47,809 nt of DNA from Liolophura sinensis (GCF_032854445.1 NC_088295.1:66943249-66991057); one strand, 5' to 3'; positions 26,186-37,596 are shown, counted from the first letter of the stretch. Program-made: numbers and translations. The notes: generated by a model from the letters alone, not told the origin.

Positions 26186-27555
26186 CAGTAGTATTATACC
26201 GACAAGCGGAGCCTTTTGCTATATTATGCCAATACCTGAAGGTCCAAAGATATCCGATGTCTCTATGCTGTAGCCTTCTGTACATTATGATGACACCGAT
26301 TCTCGATCTACCCATTCAGCGACACTGTCTTGACACAGGCTCGAAGAAAGATCACGCCGCAGGGCCCGATTCCACATGTGTCAATCCTGACTTAAGCCAC
26401 AGTGCTTAATTTGGGGTATTGGAACCTAACATTAAAGCAGTGTTGCACCTGGATAACATTTATATATGAGGTGAAAATGGTAATATATATCAGCCAAAAG
26501 AATGCTCTAAAATGGTGTATTACATTTTGACATGAGAAATGGCTTGGTGGAATCGGCCTAGGGCATGTTTATATCACCACAAGCCTTAGGTTAGTCATCT
26601 CTAAGCCTTTGTTTATTCAAGGCGTCGTGTATCTGAACCCAAAGGCTAATATCTTAGATGATACCAGCCAAACCGGTAGTGCGAATGAATTATATGATCA
26701 AACAGACAACAAAAATCGATCAGATATTTGATTGCAACCCGGATATAATTTACCTTGCTGCCGCTGCCATTATAGTACAAAAGGGCCAATGCATGTGTAT
26801 ACACGCGAATGTCAGCCTTGCACTGCCCCTTCTAGTGCAAACACTACTCCAATCATCCATTTAGAATTTTTTGTGTATGAAGCCCGAGAAAATTATTCAT
26901 CATGGCTGTATTAGCAGCAAACAACGAGCCGTTAGTAGAGGGTTCCTGTAAATTAAAAAGAGATTGGATTCTACTGTGACCAGCTAACCAAGTATCACGC
27001 TGTCCCCACTGTTCTGGCGTTGCTCTCCATGATGTAGACCTGTGTTTCTGTATAGCAGGAACACCATCTGCTGTTGGACTAAGCATCCCCTAGGCCTGGT
27101 TTGTTTGCATTAGCTGTTTTGTTCATTAAATATAATGGCCATAGGATAACTGTAGAAAAATGATATGAATTAAATTGTCATTAACATCACCGCACTTGTT
27201 TTTTACCTGATCCTGGATAAACCTTGATGCTTTAGTTGTTACTATTTAAGCGTTTACGTGATCAATTCGAGTAAAACCCTAACAAGGGTATGCTGACAAG
27301 ATGATGAATTTCTAAGCAACATAGCTTGAGTAGAATTAAGTAAAATAAATGCAGTGATTTTAAATGTAATTTATTAGATATCACTGGTCTAGACTTATAG
27401 TCTAGGAATATTGTGTCGCCATCACATTTAATAAAAATTTACGTGAAAACAATGCAAAGGAACTAAAAGTCCACATTTATGATTTACGAGTGGTATACAA
27501 ATGCCGGACTTGATGCTTACATTTAGAGTTGCATGTAGGTATAGGGACCCTTTTC
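26186..27555. other. Intergenic, nothing recognised
   Basis: Diverged satellite-like words persist to about 26330 (GACACCGATTC). The rest shows only short frames, including a 77-codon minus-strand one at 26853-27086 without a known domain. Confidence 0.4.
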
Positions 27556-27694
27556 GGGAGGAAGTGGAAAAGTCTGTCAGCAACCTGCGGATGGTCATGG
27601 GTTTCCTCCCACCATAATGCTGGCCGCAGTCGTATAAGCGAAATATTCTTGAGTGCGGCGTAAAACACCAATCAAATAAAATAGATAAATAAAC
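27556..27694 (+). mobile_element. SINE family A, 5'-truncated
   Basis: Begins within the body (TCTGTCAGCAACCTGCGGAT) and continues through GGGTTTCCTCCCACCATAAT to the tail GAGTGCGGCGTAAAACACCA. Confidence 0.85.
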
Positions 27695-28668
27695 AGAATG
27701 TAATTCTGTGTCTTTGAATGTATAGTATCTAAATTTTGGTTAGGTATGAGTTTTAATGATGAAAGTTTGACTTCTTCGAAAGAGGGTATGCAAGGTGTCA
27801 GATAGTGATGAGGCTGAGGGTGAGGTTCCCCTGACGTTGTTACGGATAACGTCATAAAGAATGATCCAGATTTTGACGACCTGTTTTTTCATAGGATGGG
27901 CTAGGTATCAGTGCTTATTGACCACGCCATAGTGGAGCTGGGTTACAGCATTTAACGATAATATTGCCTCTTATGGAAAATTGATAAGGGCTGCTTTACT
28001 GTATTGCTGCTCGTAGCATGCGTGCTGTTCAGTTTCTGTAGCGTGTATGACTGATCTCCAACTTTTACCTAGCGGCCAGGTAACTGCCTACCTTTGCGCG
28101 CGTTAGTATTAGACGGAAGTTGATTATCGATCCGTAAGTGAAGGAATGCCATGAAGTGACATGATTGCAACACAGGCTACCGTTTCACTCAGTATGTGTG
28201 CGAGTTCGCGAAGACAATGGGGGGAAAATATTATTGCGACTGCCATATAGCCTTATATCAACTGTACAGTATGTCCACAACAAAGGAGTGGCGCATGCAG
28301 ATATACCTATACACATGTAGGTTAGAACAGAGTTCCGTGGCGTGAGTTTAACAGCTGTTCTACCTCAACCATTTTAAGTTGATGTTGATCAATATAGTCG
28401 AGTAAAGATCGTGTAGTTCACCGTGCACGTATATACGTGGATGTTTGGTATAGCTGCCGGAACAGCTGTTTGTTCAGCAGATACATGAAATTATTTGTGA
28501 AGAACACGGTCGACATTAAGACTGTGACAACGGCGTAATTCTAGAGCAAAGACGTCACAAGTGATGGTTTGGTGCAAGCTCCACGAACGGTCCATACTGC
28601 GACTGTAAGAACAAGAAACGGCTCTCAGCACACACATGTCGTGCCACTCCTGACGGAATCTTACCAAG
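27695..28668 (+). promoter_or_regulatory. 5' flank of the four-TM gene
   Basis: Expected to hold the promoter and 5' UTR. No TATA box or initiator at a convincing position could be fixed by eye. An in-frame stop at 28651 bounds the coding start. Confidence 0.3.
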
Positions 28669-28747
28669 ATGTCCAGAGAGGAGAAATTGTCCTCTAAGAG
28701 ACAGGCGATTGTTGCCGGGATCTTTGGCGTCGTGACAGTGATATCAG
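28669..28747 (+). CDS. Four-TM gene, exon 1
   Basis: Encodes residues 1-26 plus the first base of G27, beginning MSREEKLSSKRQ and running into the first half of TM1. The donor is CAG|GTACAT. The codon after the splice is completed by GT of exon 2. An open minus-strand frame over the same bases is a shadow. Confidence 0.8.
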
Positions 28748-31700
28748 GTACATTCAATGTCGTATTATTTATACGTGTATATGCTTATATATTATATAGC
28801 GAATTTCTTGTTATAGGTACAGACCACACATCGGGTGTTCTCTTTCGTGTGAATGTTCATCATGACGTCAATTCCATGCAGTTTATACTTACATTATTAT
28901 ATTATCCATGCTAGTCACAGGTAAACCATAACGGGTATCTCATGTCATATAAACGTAAACCATAACGGGTATTCAAATACACGTAGACCATAAAAAATAT
29001 TTCATGCAATATGACGATATTCTCTACCATATACACGTGCGCGTTAAGGCACATTTCATGTTTGGATACGTGCAGCATAACGGGTATTTCGTGTGATACA
29101 CACCATTTAATGAATATTGCATGTCATATACATGTATAATGGGTATTTCATACAATAGCGATACTTTATATCATTAACACGCACACCGCAACATGTTTTC
29201 ATGCCATGCAACCATAGGGTGCATTTCATAGTATTCGTATACACGTATTCCGTGAGGGATATTCAATGTCACACGTATCCAGTAATAGTGTTACATGTAC
29301 ATGTGCACTACGTATGCGCTTACAAAATAACACTTGGCAAATCCCATGCCATGCTCACAAAAAACGGGTATTTCCACAGAATGGTCACCTTTATGCATGT
29401 AAGACCGCGTGTAATATGTGCTTATATGATAACGGTTGTTTCGTATAAGTGTCTCATACTAGGGTTATTTTTCACCTCCACATAGATCCTACCTTATTGC
29501 GGGTTGTTTATACATGATGTAGATATGTATACCATAGCGATCATTCCATGCAAAATTCACGTACATAACATTAGCCACAGCATGCAAGTGTCGTAATTAC
29601 ATGTATAAGCTATTTGTCTGACACGTCTGGCACTTATTGTACATAATATTCTCACTTTTGGACGAAAACAAGAAGTCGACATCATATTCCCCACACGAAC
29701 CATTGAAAGGCTGCATTTGCTCACGAGTAAAAAAAAGCGACTGCTTATGGTCACTGCCGTGCTTGGTGGACAAATCTCTGTCCGCCAAGTTACTGGTGTT
29801 ATTTGTGACTACGAGAGAAACAAACCACATCTCTCTTTGTGTGACTGATTGATTGATTGGTGTTTATCGGTTAATAATTTTTCATTTATATGGTGGAGCA
29901 ACTGGACTCCTTGTGTGATTCTCGCTCTCTGGGCAACAGCTTTTATATATAGGCCGCCTCTAAAGAGGTACAATTGGGTCAGTCGATCCACATGCCAATT
30001 AATGCTCCATCAGTGAAGCATATACTTGCCCATAAAGAAGAACGGTTTCTAAATAATACCTCATATATTCATGAAAACCTTTTGGTTTAATTCAAAACAG
30101 AATACTGTCATTCTTGTTGAAATGTCATTTTCAAGGTCCTGACCCAATTGAAAATGTTTCCACTAACTTGCCATAGTCGCATTGTATGTATGACATTAGC
30201 ATTGTTCGCGAGTCAGACTAAATCCGCAACCACGCGCATGCGTCACCATAGACTACTGTATAGCAGCTCAAGCGTTTTTATTACTTGTGTGCAATACGAC
30301 CGGCATAATAACCGGTCAATTTTGTAAAGAAAATAATTAGGTGGCCGGTGGTGTTTCAGGTATAGGGGAATGAGAGGAATCTAAGGTTAAGATATTGCTC
30401 TATAGTATATTGCCAGGATAACGATCAATAGGCTTGTTGTACCTGGTGTGTTACCTGGGTGGCATCAAATGAACGCCGGCGTCTGGGAGCTATACAGCCT
30501 ACATTATTAACACCTGTCACCATGGCGCACATAGATGATCAAGGTATTTCACCAGCGCCATCGAGCACCGTATTGACGTGTATGAACAACTTAGGCAGCT
30601 ATAAAAATGGCGGTCATAAATTCACGTTATGTTTGTATAGTGGGTTAGAAAGCGACACGGTTAAGTAGGGCAGTTATATAGCCATTATTTTATATACTTA
30701 GATCGAAACTTTATATACACATATAGGAGTGCGTGAGTGAGAGCTTGGGGTTTAATGTCGTGCTCAACAATTTTTCAGTCATATGACCACGAAGGTGCAT
30801 GTAATGTACTTCCTTGTTGCAGTACGGATTTCAACCCCTCTTTAATCTAGTGCTGCTTCATTAAGACGACTTACCGAAGGCAAGTAAACCGCCCCGCCCG
30901 AGCCATTACACTGATACGGGTCAACCAATCGTTGCACTATCCCCTTCATGCTGAACGCCAAGCAAGGAAGTTACAGCTTCCTCTTTTAAAGTCTTAGGTG
31001 TGACTGGACCCAGGATTGATCCTGGATCTACCGCTCCCGAAGCGAACGCTCTACCAACTGTGCTATCCGGACCGGTACACATATAGGAAAACCTTCAATT
31101 CTGCGCAGCTTTCATCGTATTTAGTATTCGTAATTTACGAGTTTTTAACATCAAAAGGTGTGTTTTTAATATAGCATTAAACAAATACACAACCAAGTAA
31201 AAAAATAAAAAATAAATACTCCTCTGTCATTTCCCTCTCAGGTATCGTCTCGACAGTGCTGTATTATTATTTCCTGAAGAACTTCTACGAGAACACCCTT
31301 ATGCATGATGCACCCCAGTTTGATTTCTGGTGGACTCCTGTTCCGGTAAGTGCAATTAAATAAGATAATAAGAAATTGTTCTCCAAATTTGACAGTGTGT
31401 ACCACAGTCAAGTCTCGTTCAGATTAAATACATATCTTTTAATAGTCCGCGAGATAATTGTATTCATTCAACTGGTATCCACATAACATAACTGGTACCC
31501 TCATAACACAATTCATATCCCCATAATACAATTGGTATCCTCATAACACAACTGCTACCCTCATAACACAATTGGTATCCTCATAACACAATTGGTATTC
31601 TCATAACACAATTGTTATCATCATAACACAATCGGTATCCTCATAACAATTGGTATCTTCATAATACACCTGGTATCCTCATAACACAATTGGTATCATC

Positions 31701-34700
31701 ATAATATAGCTGGTATCCTCATAACACAACTGGTATCCTCATAACACAACTGACATCCTCAATACAATTGGTATCCTCATAACACAATTTTTATGTATCC
31801 CCATAACACAGCTGGTATCATCATAACACAACTGTTATGCTCATAACACAATTGGTATCCTCATAACACAGTTGTTATCCTCATAACACCATCGGTATCC
31901 TTATAACACAACTGGTATACTCATAACACAATTGGTATCCTCATAACACAATTGGTAACCTCATAACACAATTGTTACTTTCACAATATAGCTGGTATCC
32001 TCATAATACAGTTGGTATCATCACAGTACATTTGGTATCATCATAAAACATCTGGTGTCATCATAACGCAATCATAAAAACACAGTTGGTAGCATAGTAA
32101 TACAGTTAGTATCGTCATTATACTAAGGCTTACTGCACTTTCACTCCGATGGATTTTTCAACTTACAGTAGTTTTGGGACATCCATACATAAGAAATAGT
32201 TGAATGCTAGTATATCAGCAAATTGTGAACTCTCTATTGTGAACGTGTCAACATTTTATGAATTTTTTCGTTGTCTTACTAAAGCCTGGTGGTCATACCC
32301 ATTTGCAGCATTAAGGATTTACTATTCTGAACCATTTGGATACGTTAATCTGTTACTTAAAGAGGCTATACCTGAGATTTTTGACAAATAATCTATATTC
32401 GCCTATCAAATTAAACATTCTGTATTTACGAAGACTTGTTCACATTATTAGTATCAGACTTACACCTGTACTGTTTATGCGATTAAAATGTGTTAATATC
32501 ATTCTAAAGTTATAATGAGACCCGATTTATAAAGTTTAGGAACATTATTGCCGATTTTGAATGGTAACACCTATATAGACGAGAATGATACTTTGTGCTA
32601 TTCTAAAATAATAGTATAACTCGAATGGATTTGAAATGATCGATTTGTTGCGAAAATCTCCGGTATAGCATCTTTAATATTTCATTTATACTTTGATCTG
32701 TTAATTTCTTAATCCTAAGGAGATCAAACATTTTTGTTCACTTTCCCTGTGTTTACATATATATTTATATAAAATGCACGAAATAATTTCTCCATACCAG
32801 AGGGAATAAACCTCCGTGTCCTCCGTTTCTTGTACAATTTGCTTTCATCCTTAACGAAATCGCACAATTACAGCGTGAATGATGTTTGCTTTTCTGCTCT
32901 CTACAGTTCATTGTACCAGGGATTCTTGGTATAGTTGCCGCTGTCCAAAGAAACAAACCTTTGGTAAGTGTGTGTTGTTATATTAACTGACAGTGGTAAG
33001 TAACTTATCAATGCCATTTTTTATTATTTATATGCAAGGAAGCGTACTGATTTTTGTATTTTTTTTGTATTTTTTTAAATATACCGCTGTTACTCATTTT
33101 TATGTTTTCTTGTTTAACAAATATCAAATATATAAATAAACAGATATATACATTTGGTTGTTTCTTCAAAGCAGATGGTTTGCGTTATTATGGTAAGAGT
33201 ATCCTTAAGATGATGCCGCAGATGTCAAACTGTTAGCTAAGGGTTTATAGGACTGTATGAAGCATAAAATTGATAATTATAGTAAAAAAGGTATAAGAAA
33301 GTCTGTCTCGGCACCTGAATGGCTCTAATATTACCAACAATTTCTTATTTAAATACCGCTACCTTACCTTTGTTGATATTATTATTATGCTCTTCGTGAT
33401 TTTTTAAAGAAATCGTGGGTAGATAAACTTTATTTTTGAATAAATACATTTTGTAAACATTCTTTCTTGTATTATGGAATGTCTTCATTAAGACCGCTTC
33501 GGTGGCCTGGTGGCTGAAGTGTCAGTTTCGAAGAGGGGAGAGGTGGGATCAAAAAGAGGTCAGGTCATACCAAAGACTTTAAAATGGTACTTTTTGCAAC
33601 CTCGCCTGGTGCTCAGCACTGAGAGATTAGAGTAAGCAAACACGTCTGGTTGGCCCAGTGTCAGTATATTGTGACTTGGTGGGGTCTTATGTCTGGTGTC
33701 TTCGGCATGATACTCCAATGACGGCAGCACTTTGGCGGAATATCACAAGAAGGCACAGTATATGTAAACATTATGACCTCATGACTTCTCGTCGTCATAT
33801 GACGTAAAATCCCAAGCATACATATATGTATACTTAGATAATTGATAAAATGTTCTTTAAAATGTTTGACGTACATTTAATTTTCTTTGAAGTTTGCCCT
33901 TTACCTGGCCATGGCGATAATGACCCTGTTAGTGACCGGAATATTCTTCGTCATCATCGTTATGTTTGTAGTCAAAATTCCCTCCGAGTATTCCAGAGCA
34001 GAGTGCAGAGACAGCGGCTTGGAGTGCCACTGTATGAGGTACGTCCTCTGAGTTGTCTGGGTGTAAATGTAGAGAAAACGGTTTGGAGTGTCACTGTATG
34101 AGGTACGTACTCTGAGTTGTGTTGGTGCGAATGAAGAGAGAACGATTTGGAGTGCCACTGTATGAGGTATGTCCTCTGAGTTGTCTGGGTGTGAATGTAG
34201 GGAAAACGGTTTGGAGTGCCATTGTATGAGGTATGTCCTCTGAGTTGTGTTGGTGTGAATGTAGAGAAAACGATTTGGAGTGCCATTGTATGAGGTACGT
34301 CCTCTGAGTTGTCTGGGTGTGAATGTAAAGAAAACGATTTGGAGTGCCATTGTATGAGGTACGTCCTCTGAGTTGTCTGGGTGTGAATGTAGAGAAAACG
34401 GTTTGGAGTGCCATTGTATGAGGTATGTCCTCTGAATTCTGTTGTTGTGAATGTAGAGAAAACGGTTTGGAGTGCCACTGTATGAGGTACGTCCTCTGAG
34501 TGGTCTGGGTGTGAATGTAGAGAGAACGATTTGGAGTGCCATTGTATGAGGTATGTCCTCTGAGTTGTACTGTTGTGAATTTAGAGAAAACGGTTTGGAG
34601 TGTCACTGTATGAGGTATGTCCTCTGAGTTGTGTTGGTGTGAATGTAGAGAAAACGGTTTGGAGTGCCATTGTATGAGGTAGGTCCTCTGAGTTGTGTTG

Positions 34701-37137
34701 GTGTGAATGTAGAGAAAACGGTTTGGAGTGCCATTGTATGAGGTATGTCCTCTGAATTCTGTTGTTGTGAATGTAGAGAAAACGGTTTGGAGTGCCACTG
34801 TATGAGGTACGTCCTCTGAGTTGTCTGGGTGTGAATGTAGAGAAATCGATTTGGAGTGCCATTGTATGAGGTACGTCCTCTGAGTTGTCTGGGTGTGAAT
34901 GTAGAGAAAACGGTTTGGAGTGTCACTGTATGAGGTATGTCCTCTGAGTTGTGTTGTTGTGAATGTGGAGAAAACGGTTTGGAGTGCCATTGTATGAGGT
35001 ATGTCCTCTGAGTTGTGTTGGTGTGAATATAGAGAAAACGGTTTGGAGTGTCACTGTATGAGGTACGTCCTCTGAGTTGTGTTGGTGTGAATGTAGAGAA
35101 AACGGTTTGGAGTGCCATTGTATGAGGTACGTCCTCTGAGTTGTGTTGGTGTGAATGTAGAGAAAACGATTTGGAGTGCCATTGTATGACGTACGTCCTC
35201 TGAGTTGTGCTGTTGTGAATGTAGAGAAAACGGTTTGGAGTGTCACTGTATGAGGTACGTCCTCTGAGTTGTGTTGGTGTGAATGTAGAGAAAACGGTTT
35301 GGAGTGTCACTGTATGAGGTACGTCCTCTGAGTTATGTTGTTGTGAATGTAGAAAAAACGGTTTGGAGTGCCATTGTATGAGGTACGTCCTCTGAGTTGT
35401 GTTGGTGTGAATGTAGAGAAAACGATTTGGAGTGCCATTGTATGAGGTACGTCCTCTGAGTTGTGTTGGTGTGAATGTAGAGAAAACGGTTTGGAGTGTC
35501 ACTGTATGAGGTACGTCCTCTGAGTTGTGTTGTTGCGAATGTAGAGAGAACGATTTGGAGCGTCACTCTATGAGGTACGTCCTCTGAGTTGTGTTGGCGC
35601 GAATGTAGGGAGAACGATTTGGATTGTCACTGGATAAGACACGCCCTCTGGGTTTATTTATTTGATGGTGTTTTACGCCGTACTCAAGAATATTTCACTT
35701 ATACGACGGCGGCCATCATTATGGTGGGTGGAAACCGGGCAGAGCCCGGGCGAAACCCTCAACCATCTGCAGGTTGCTGTCAGACCTTCCTACGTACCGC
35801 CCAGGGTTGTCTAGGTCGGAATGTAGAGAGAACGGTTTGGAAAGTGGCTGTATAAGGTACGTCCTCTGAGTTGTGTTGGTGTGAATGTAGAGAAAGCGGT
35901 TTGTAGTGTGACTTTATGAGGTACGTCCTCTGTGGAGTAAGTCCCCTTACAGGCGACTTAGCGTATATGTCATTATGCGAGGTTAATCGCTCACACGCTT
36001 TTGGAATGTTTGGCGCTGAGTAACTTAACACATTTTAAGACATTTGGAAAAAAGAAAAGCGTTGAGCGTACAACTAAGTATGGAGCAGTGACTACAGCGT
36101 GCTAGCTGCGAAGTGATCAGTTTACCACAGTTAGTGCAGCAACCTGACGATGGTCGTCGGTTTCTACCGGGCTCTACCCGATTTCCTCCCTCCACAATGC
36201 TAGCAGCCGTTGTCTAAAAGAAATATAATTTATGTACCGCGTAAAGACAGCAATCAAAGAAAAAAATAAATCGGGCTGATTGATACGACCGGGGTGGAAG
36301 CCAGCATGGGTTGAACTTGAACTCACAGAGACAGCAGTGGTCATTTTAATCAGTCAGAATCCTGATGTACTGTACAATATACTTAAAGAACATGAACTGA
36401 TATTGATTTCACTTCTTATCCTCAGAGACATGACAGACGTGTTCAGTAAAGCCATGGGGTACAGGAATTGTGATAAGATGATGGACATGGCCGTATACGG
36501 TCACGTGGCCACAGGAATCTATACGTTAGCCTGGGTGCTGTGTTTTGCCGGCGCCATGCTCAGCTCCTTTACCTGTTGTTATATAGAGGTTAGTTGCTTT
36601 GCTCTTTATAATTATAATTTAATATACTGAGTATCATATATCTGATTAGTGACACAGCGTTGTGTTTTGCGAAATTCTTAACAGTTGTCCAGAGACGTTT
36701 TCCCAAAATGCATTATTTTAAGGAATGTGTCATGCAAGGCTCGTCCTGTGAATTACTAAACAGCTGACCAAGTAAAGATTTGTGGATTTATTAGACACAT
36801 TGACGAGTACGTGGTCGGCTAAATTGGCCGAGAACAATATGTTTTAGTTATACAAAACCAGTTAATGCTTAAATCGTCCAAAACTTTGTTGAAGTGAAGT
36901 TATTTGGACCATGTAATGCAAAACACATATATCTCATTCCAGTTTTATGAGATAGTATTTATTTATATATTTAATTATTTGCTATTACAGAAGCAACGAG
37001 CCAGAGCCATCGTGGCCTTTAAGGATCGTCACTGTCCATCTTTCCGGGTGTCCAACGTGCAGCCCGGGCGGACCGAAAACAGACGGACTGATAACAGGCG
37101 GACAGGGGCAGATAACCTAGCCTATGTATACTTCTGA
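28669..37137 (+). CDS. Four-transmembrane (tetraspan-like) protein gene, six coding exons, 231 aa
   Basis: Joined exons: 28669-28747, 31242-31345, 32907-32963, 33893-34038, 36426-36588, 36991-37137. All introns are GT..AG and phases match at every junction. The start ATG is supported by an in-frame TGA at 28651, 18 nt upstream. The predicted protein has a short basic N-terminus, TM1 about residues 13-39, an aromatic loop (FDFWWTPVP), TM2 about 55-75, a short QRNKP turn, TM3 about 81-107, a loop with cysteines C118, C125, C127 and C144, TM4 about 157-182, and a basic Arg-rich tail ending LAYVYF. Two reentrant hydrophobic pairs and a cysteine-bearing second loop are typical of claudin/MARVEL/TMEM-type tetraspan proteins, but I see no diagnostic claudin WxxLW or tetraspanin CCG motif, so the family is unassigned. 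A membrane location is inferred. Intron 4 starts with a 64-bp minisatellite that repeats the donor site. The gene lies upstream of ATG5 in the same orientation. Confidence 0.85.
28915..29545 (+). repeat. Diverged tandem repeat in intron 1 of the four-TM gene
   Basis: Recurrent, strongly diverged units contain ATAACGGGTATTTCATG, CATATACACGTA and similar words at irregular spacing of several tens of bases (for example near 28930, 28965, 29075, 29140, 29245, 29360). The core resembles the exon 1 donor region (ATATCAGGTACATTCAATGT). Unit borders cannot be set by eye. Confidence 0.55.
30727..31078 (-). mobile_element. tRNA-derived SINE, family B, full length, in intron 1 of the four-TM gene
   Basis: On the minus strand it begins with a very tRNA-like head (GGATAGCACAGTTGGTAGAG, then CGCTTCGGGAGCGG and GGATCAATCCTGG), followed by GACTTTAAAAGAGGAAGCTG, a body, and a tail with CATATGACTGAAAAATTGTT. 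Confidence 0.88.
31242..31345 (+). CDS. Four-TM gene, exon 2
   Basis: The acceptor is a pyrimidine-rich tract ending CTCAG|GT. The exon encodes the end of TM1 (STVLYYYFL) and the first loop with the motif FDFWWTPVP. The donor is CCG|GTAAGT. Residues 27-61. Confidence 0.85.
31463..32115 (+). repeat. ~20-bp minisatellite in intron 2 of the four-TM gene
   Basis: About 30 copies of a 20-bp unit such as TCATAACACAATTGGTATCC, with scattered substitutions and a few length variants. The array starts about 120 nt inside the intron. It shows no resemblance to the exon 2 end, unlike the arrays of intron 4 and of ATG5 intron 5. Confidence 0.85.
32907..32963 (+). CDS. Four-TM gene, exon 3
   Basis: A 57-nt exon of 19 whole codons (FIVPGILGIVAAVQRNKPL), residues 62-80, forming most of TM2 and the following turn. 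The acceptor is TCTCTACAG and the donor TTG|GTAAGT. Confidence 0.85.
33493..33820 (+). mobile_element. tRNA-derived SINE, family C, full length, in intron 3 of the four-TM gene
   Basis: The forward copy includes the head (CGCTTCGGTGGCCTGGTGGC), ACCAAAGACTTTAAAATGGT, GTCTGGTGTCTTCGGCATGA and the tail CTCGTCGTCATATGACGTAA. It ends about 70 nt upstream of the exon 4 acceptor. Confidence 0.8.
33893..34038 (+). CDS. Four-TM gene, exon 4 (exon tail is unit 0 of the 64-bp array)
   Basis: Encodes residues 81-128 plus two bases of R129: TM3 (LYLAMAIMTLLVTGIFFVII) and the cysteine-bearing loop ending ECHCM. The donor is ATGAG|GTACGT. The last 64 nt of this exon align without gaps to the downstream repeat unit, and the final 24 nt are nearly identical to it. 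Confidence 0.85.
34039..35936 (+). repeat. 64-bp minisatellite of tandem 5' splice sites at the start of intron 4 of the four-TM gene
   Basis: Twenty-five consecutive units of exactly 64 bp run from 34039 to 35638. They are followed by a unit broken by a SINE (35652-35803) and further units with donors at 35857 and 35921. Each unit starts GTACGTCCTCTGAGTTGT or GTATGTCCTC... and ends with a copy of the exon 4 tail (TTTGGAGTGCCATTGTATGAG minus its last base, or close variants), so nearly every unit recreates ATGAG|GTAYGT. Because 64 is not a multiple of three and the minus strand lacks stops in all frames, overlapping minus-strand open frames up to 299 codons arise; I do not regard them as genes. 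Confidence 0.95.
35652..35803 (-). mobile_element. SINE family A inserted inside the 64-bp donor array
   Basis: Reverse-oriented 5'-truncated copy: TTTTACGCCGTACTCAAGAA through AACCGGGCAGAGCCCGGGCG to CAGGTTGCTGTCAGACCTTC. It splits one 64-bp unit. The left remnant (35639-35651) and right remnant (35804-35856) sum to about one unit, so no long target-site duplication is visible. Confidence 0.85.
36138..36270 (+). mobile_element. SINE family A, decayed 5'-truncated copy
   Basis: GATGGTCGTCGGTTTCTACC, GGGCTCTACCCGATTTCCTC and a mutated tail (GTACCGCGTAAAGACAGCAA) in intron 4 of the four-TM gene. Confidence 0.7.
36426..36588 (+). CDS. Four-TM gene, exon 5
   Basis: Completes R129 and encodes residues 130-183: the rest of the second loop (C144) and TM4 with a CC pair near its cytoplasmic end. 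The acceptor is CTTATCCTCAG and the donor GAG|GTTAGT. Confidence 0.85.
36991..37137 (+). CDS. Four-TM gene, terminal coding exon 6
   Basis: The acceptor is GCTATTACAG. Encodes residues 184-231, a polar and strongly basic cytoplasmic tail with the repeated RRTDNRRTG-like stretch, ending YVYF and TGA at 37135-37137. An AATAAA lies about 210 nt downstream. Confidence 0.85.
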   Translation, partial: KQRARAIVAFKDRHCPSFRVSNVQPGRTENRRTDNRRTGADNLAYVYF

Positions 37138-37345
37138 AGCTTGTTCACTGAGTGGATCCGATCTCAGAACCAAAGAGGACAAAAATTTAAACCAACTGTG
37201 GTTCACCTGATGCATTAATCCCACAAATATATATGTACATATAGTATTTTCAACAAACTTGGTGCAATTCTATTGAAAGTGTTTTACTGAAATTCGTTTA
37301 TATATATATGTAATTTTTGAAGAGATGAGTGCGTAATTTATCTTT

Positions 37346-37351
37346 AATAAA
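37346..37351 (+). promoter_or_regulatory. Candidate polyadenylation signal of the four-TM gene
   Basis: A canonical AATAAA lies 209 nt after the stop codon, in AT-rich 3' flank. It is the first such hexamer after the stop. No transcript evidence is available. Confidence 0.5.
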
Positions 37352-37596
37352 TATTTGAATATATTCTTTTACACTTAATCACGCCAACAGTTTAACCCGC
37401 CATGGTATATGGGTGTAGCGTTGTATTGCTTGTGACGTGTTAGAAGGAGTTCTTGTTTGTTATTTTACAACATATCGGGTAAAGTAAAATGCAACTTGAA
37501 GAAAGTGTTTAACACTTTAACAAGCATAGCAGGTTATTTTGTTTTATTTATTTGTGGCTACTGACTAACCTGAAAGATAAAGTGATGTTGTTTATT

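Noticed and set aside
28491-28757. 88-codon minus-strand frame over exon 1 of the four-TM gene
   Set aside because: The plus-strand exon is supported by splice phase and hydrophobic continuity with later exons; the minus frame has no partner.
33901-35566. Several overlapping minus-strand open frames, up to 299 codons, encoding repeats such as HSKPFSLHSH and RTSYNGTPNRF
   Set aside because: They are produced by the 64-bp array: the unit lacks stops in all three minus frames and the period shifts frame each unit. No start context, splice sites or domain supports a protein.
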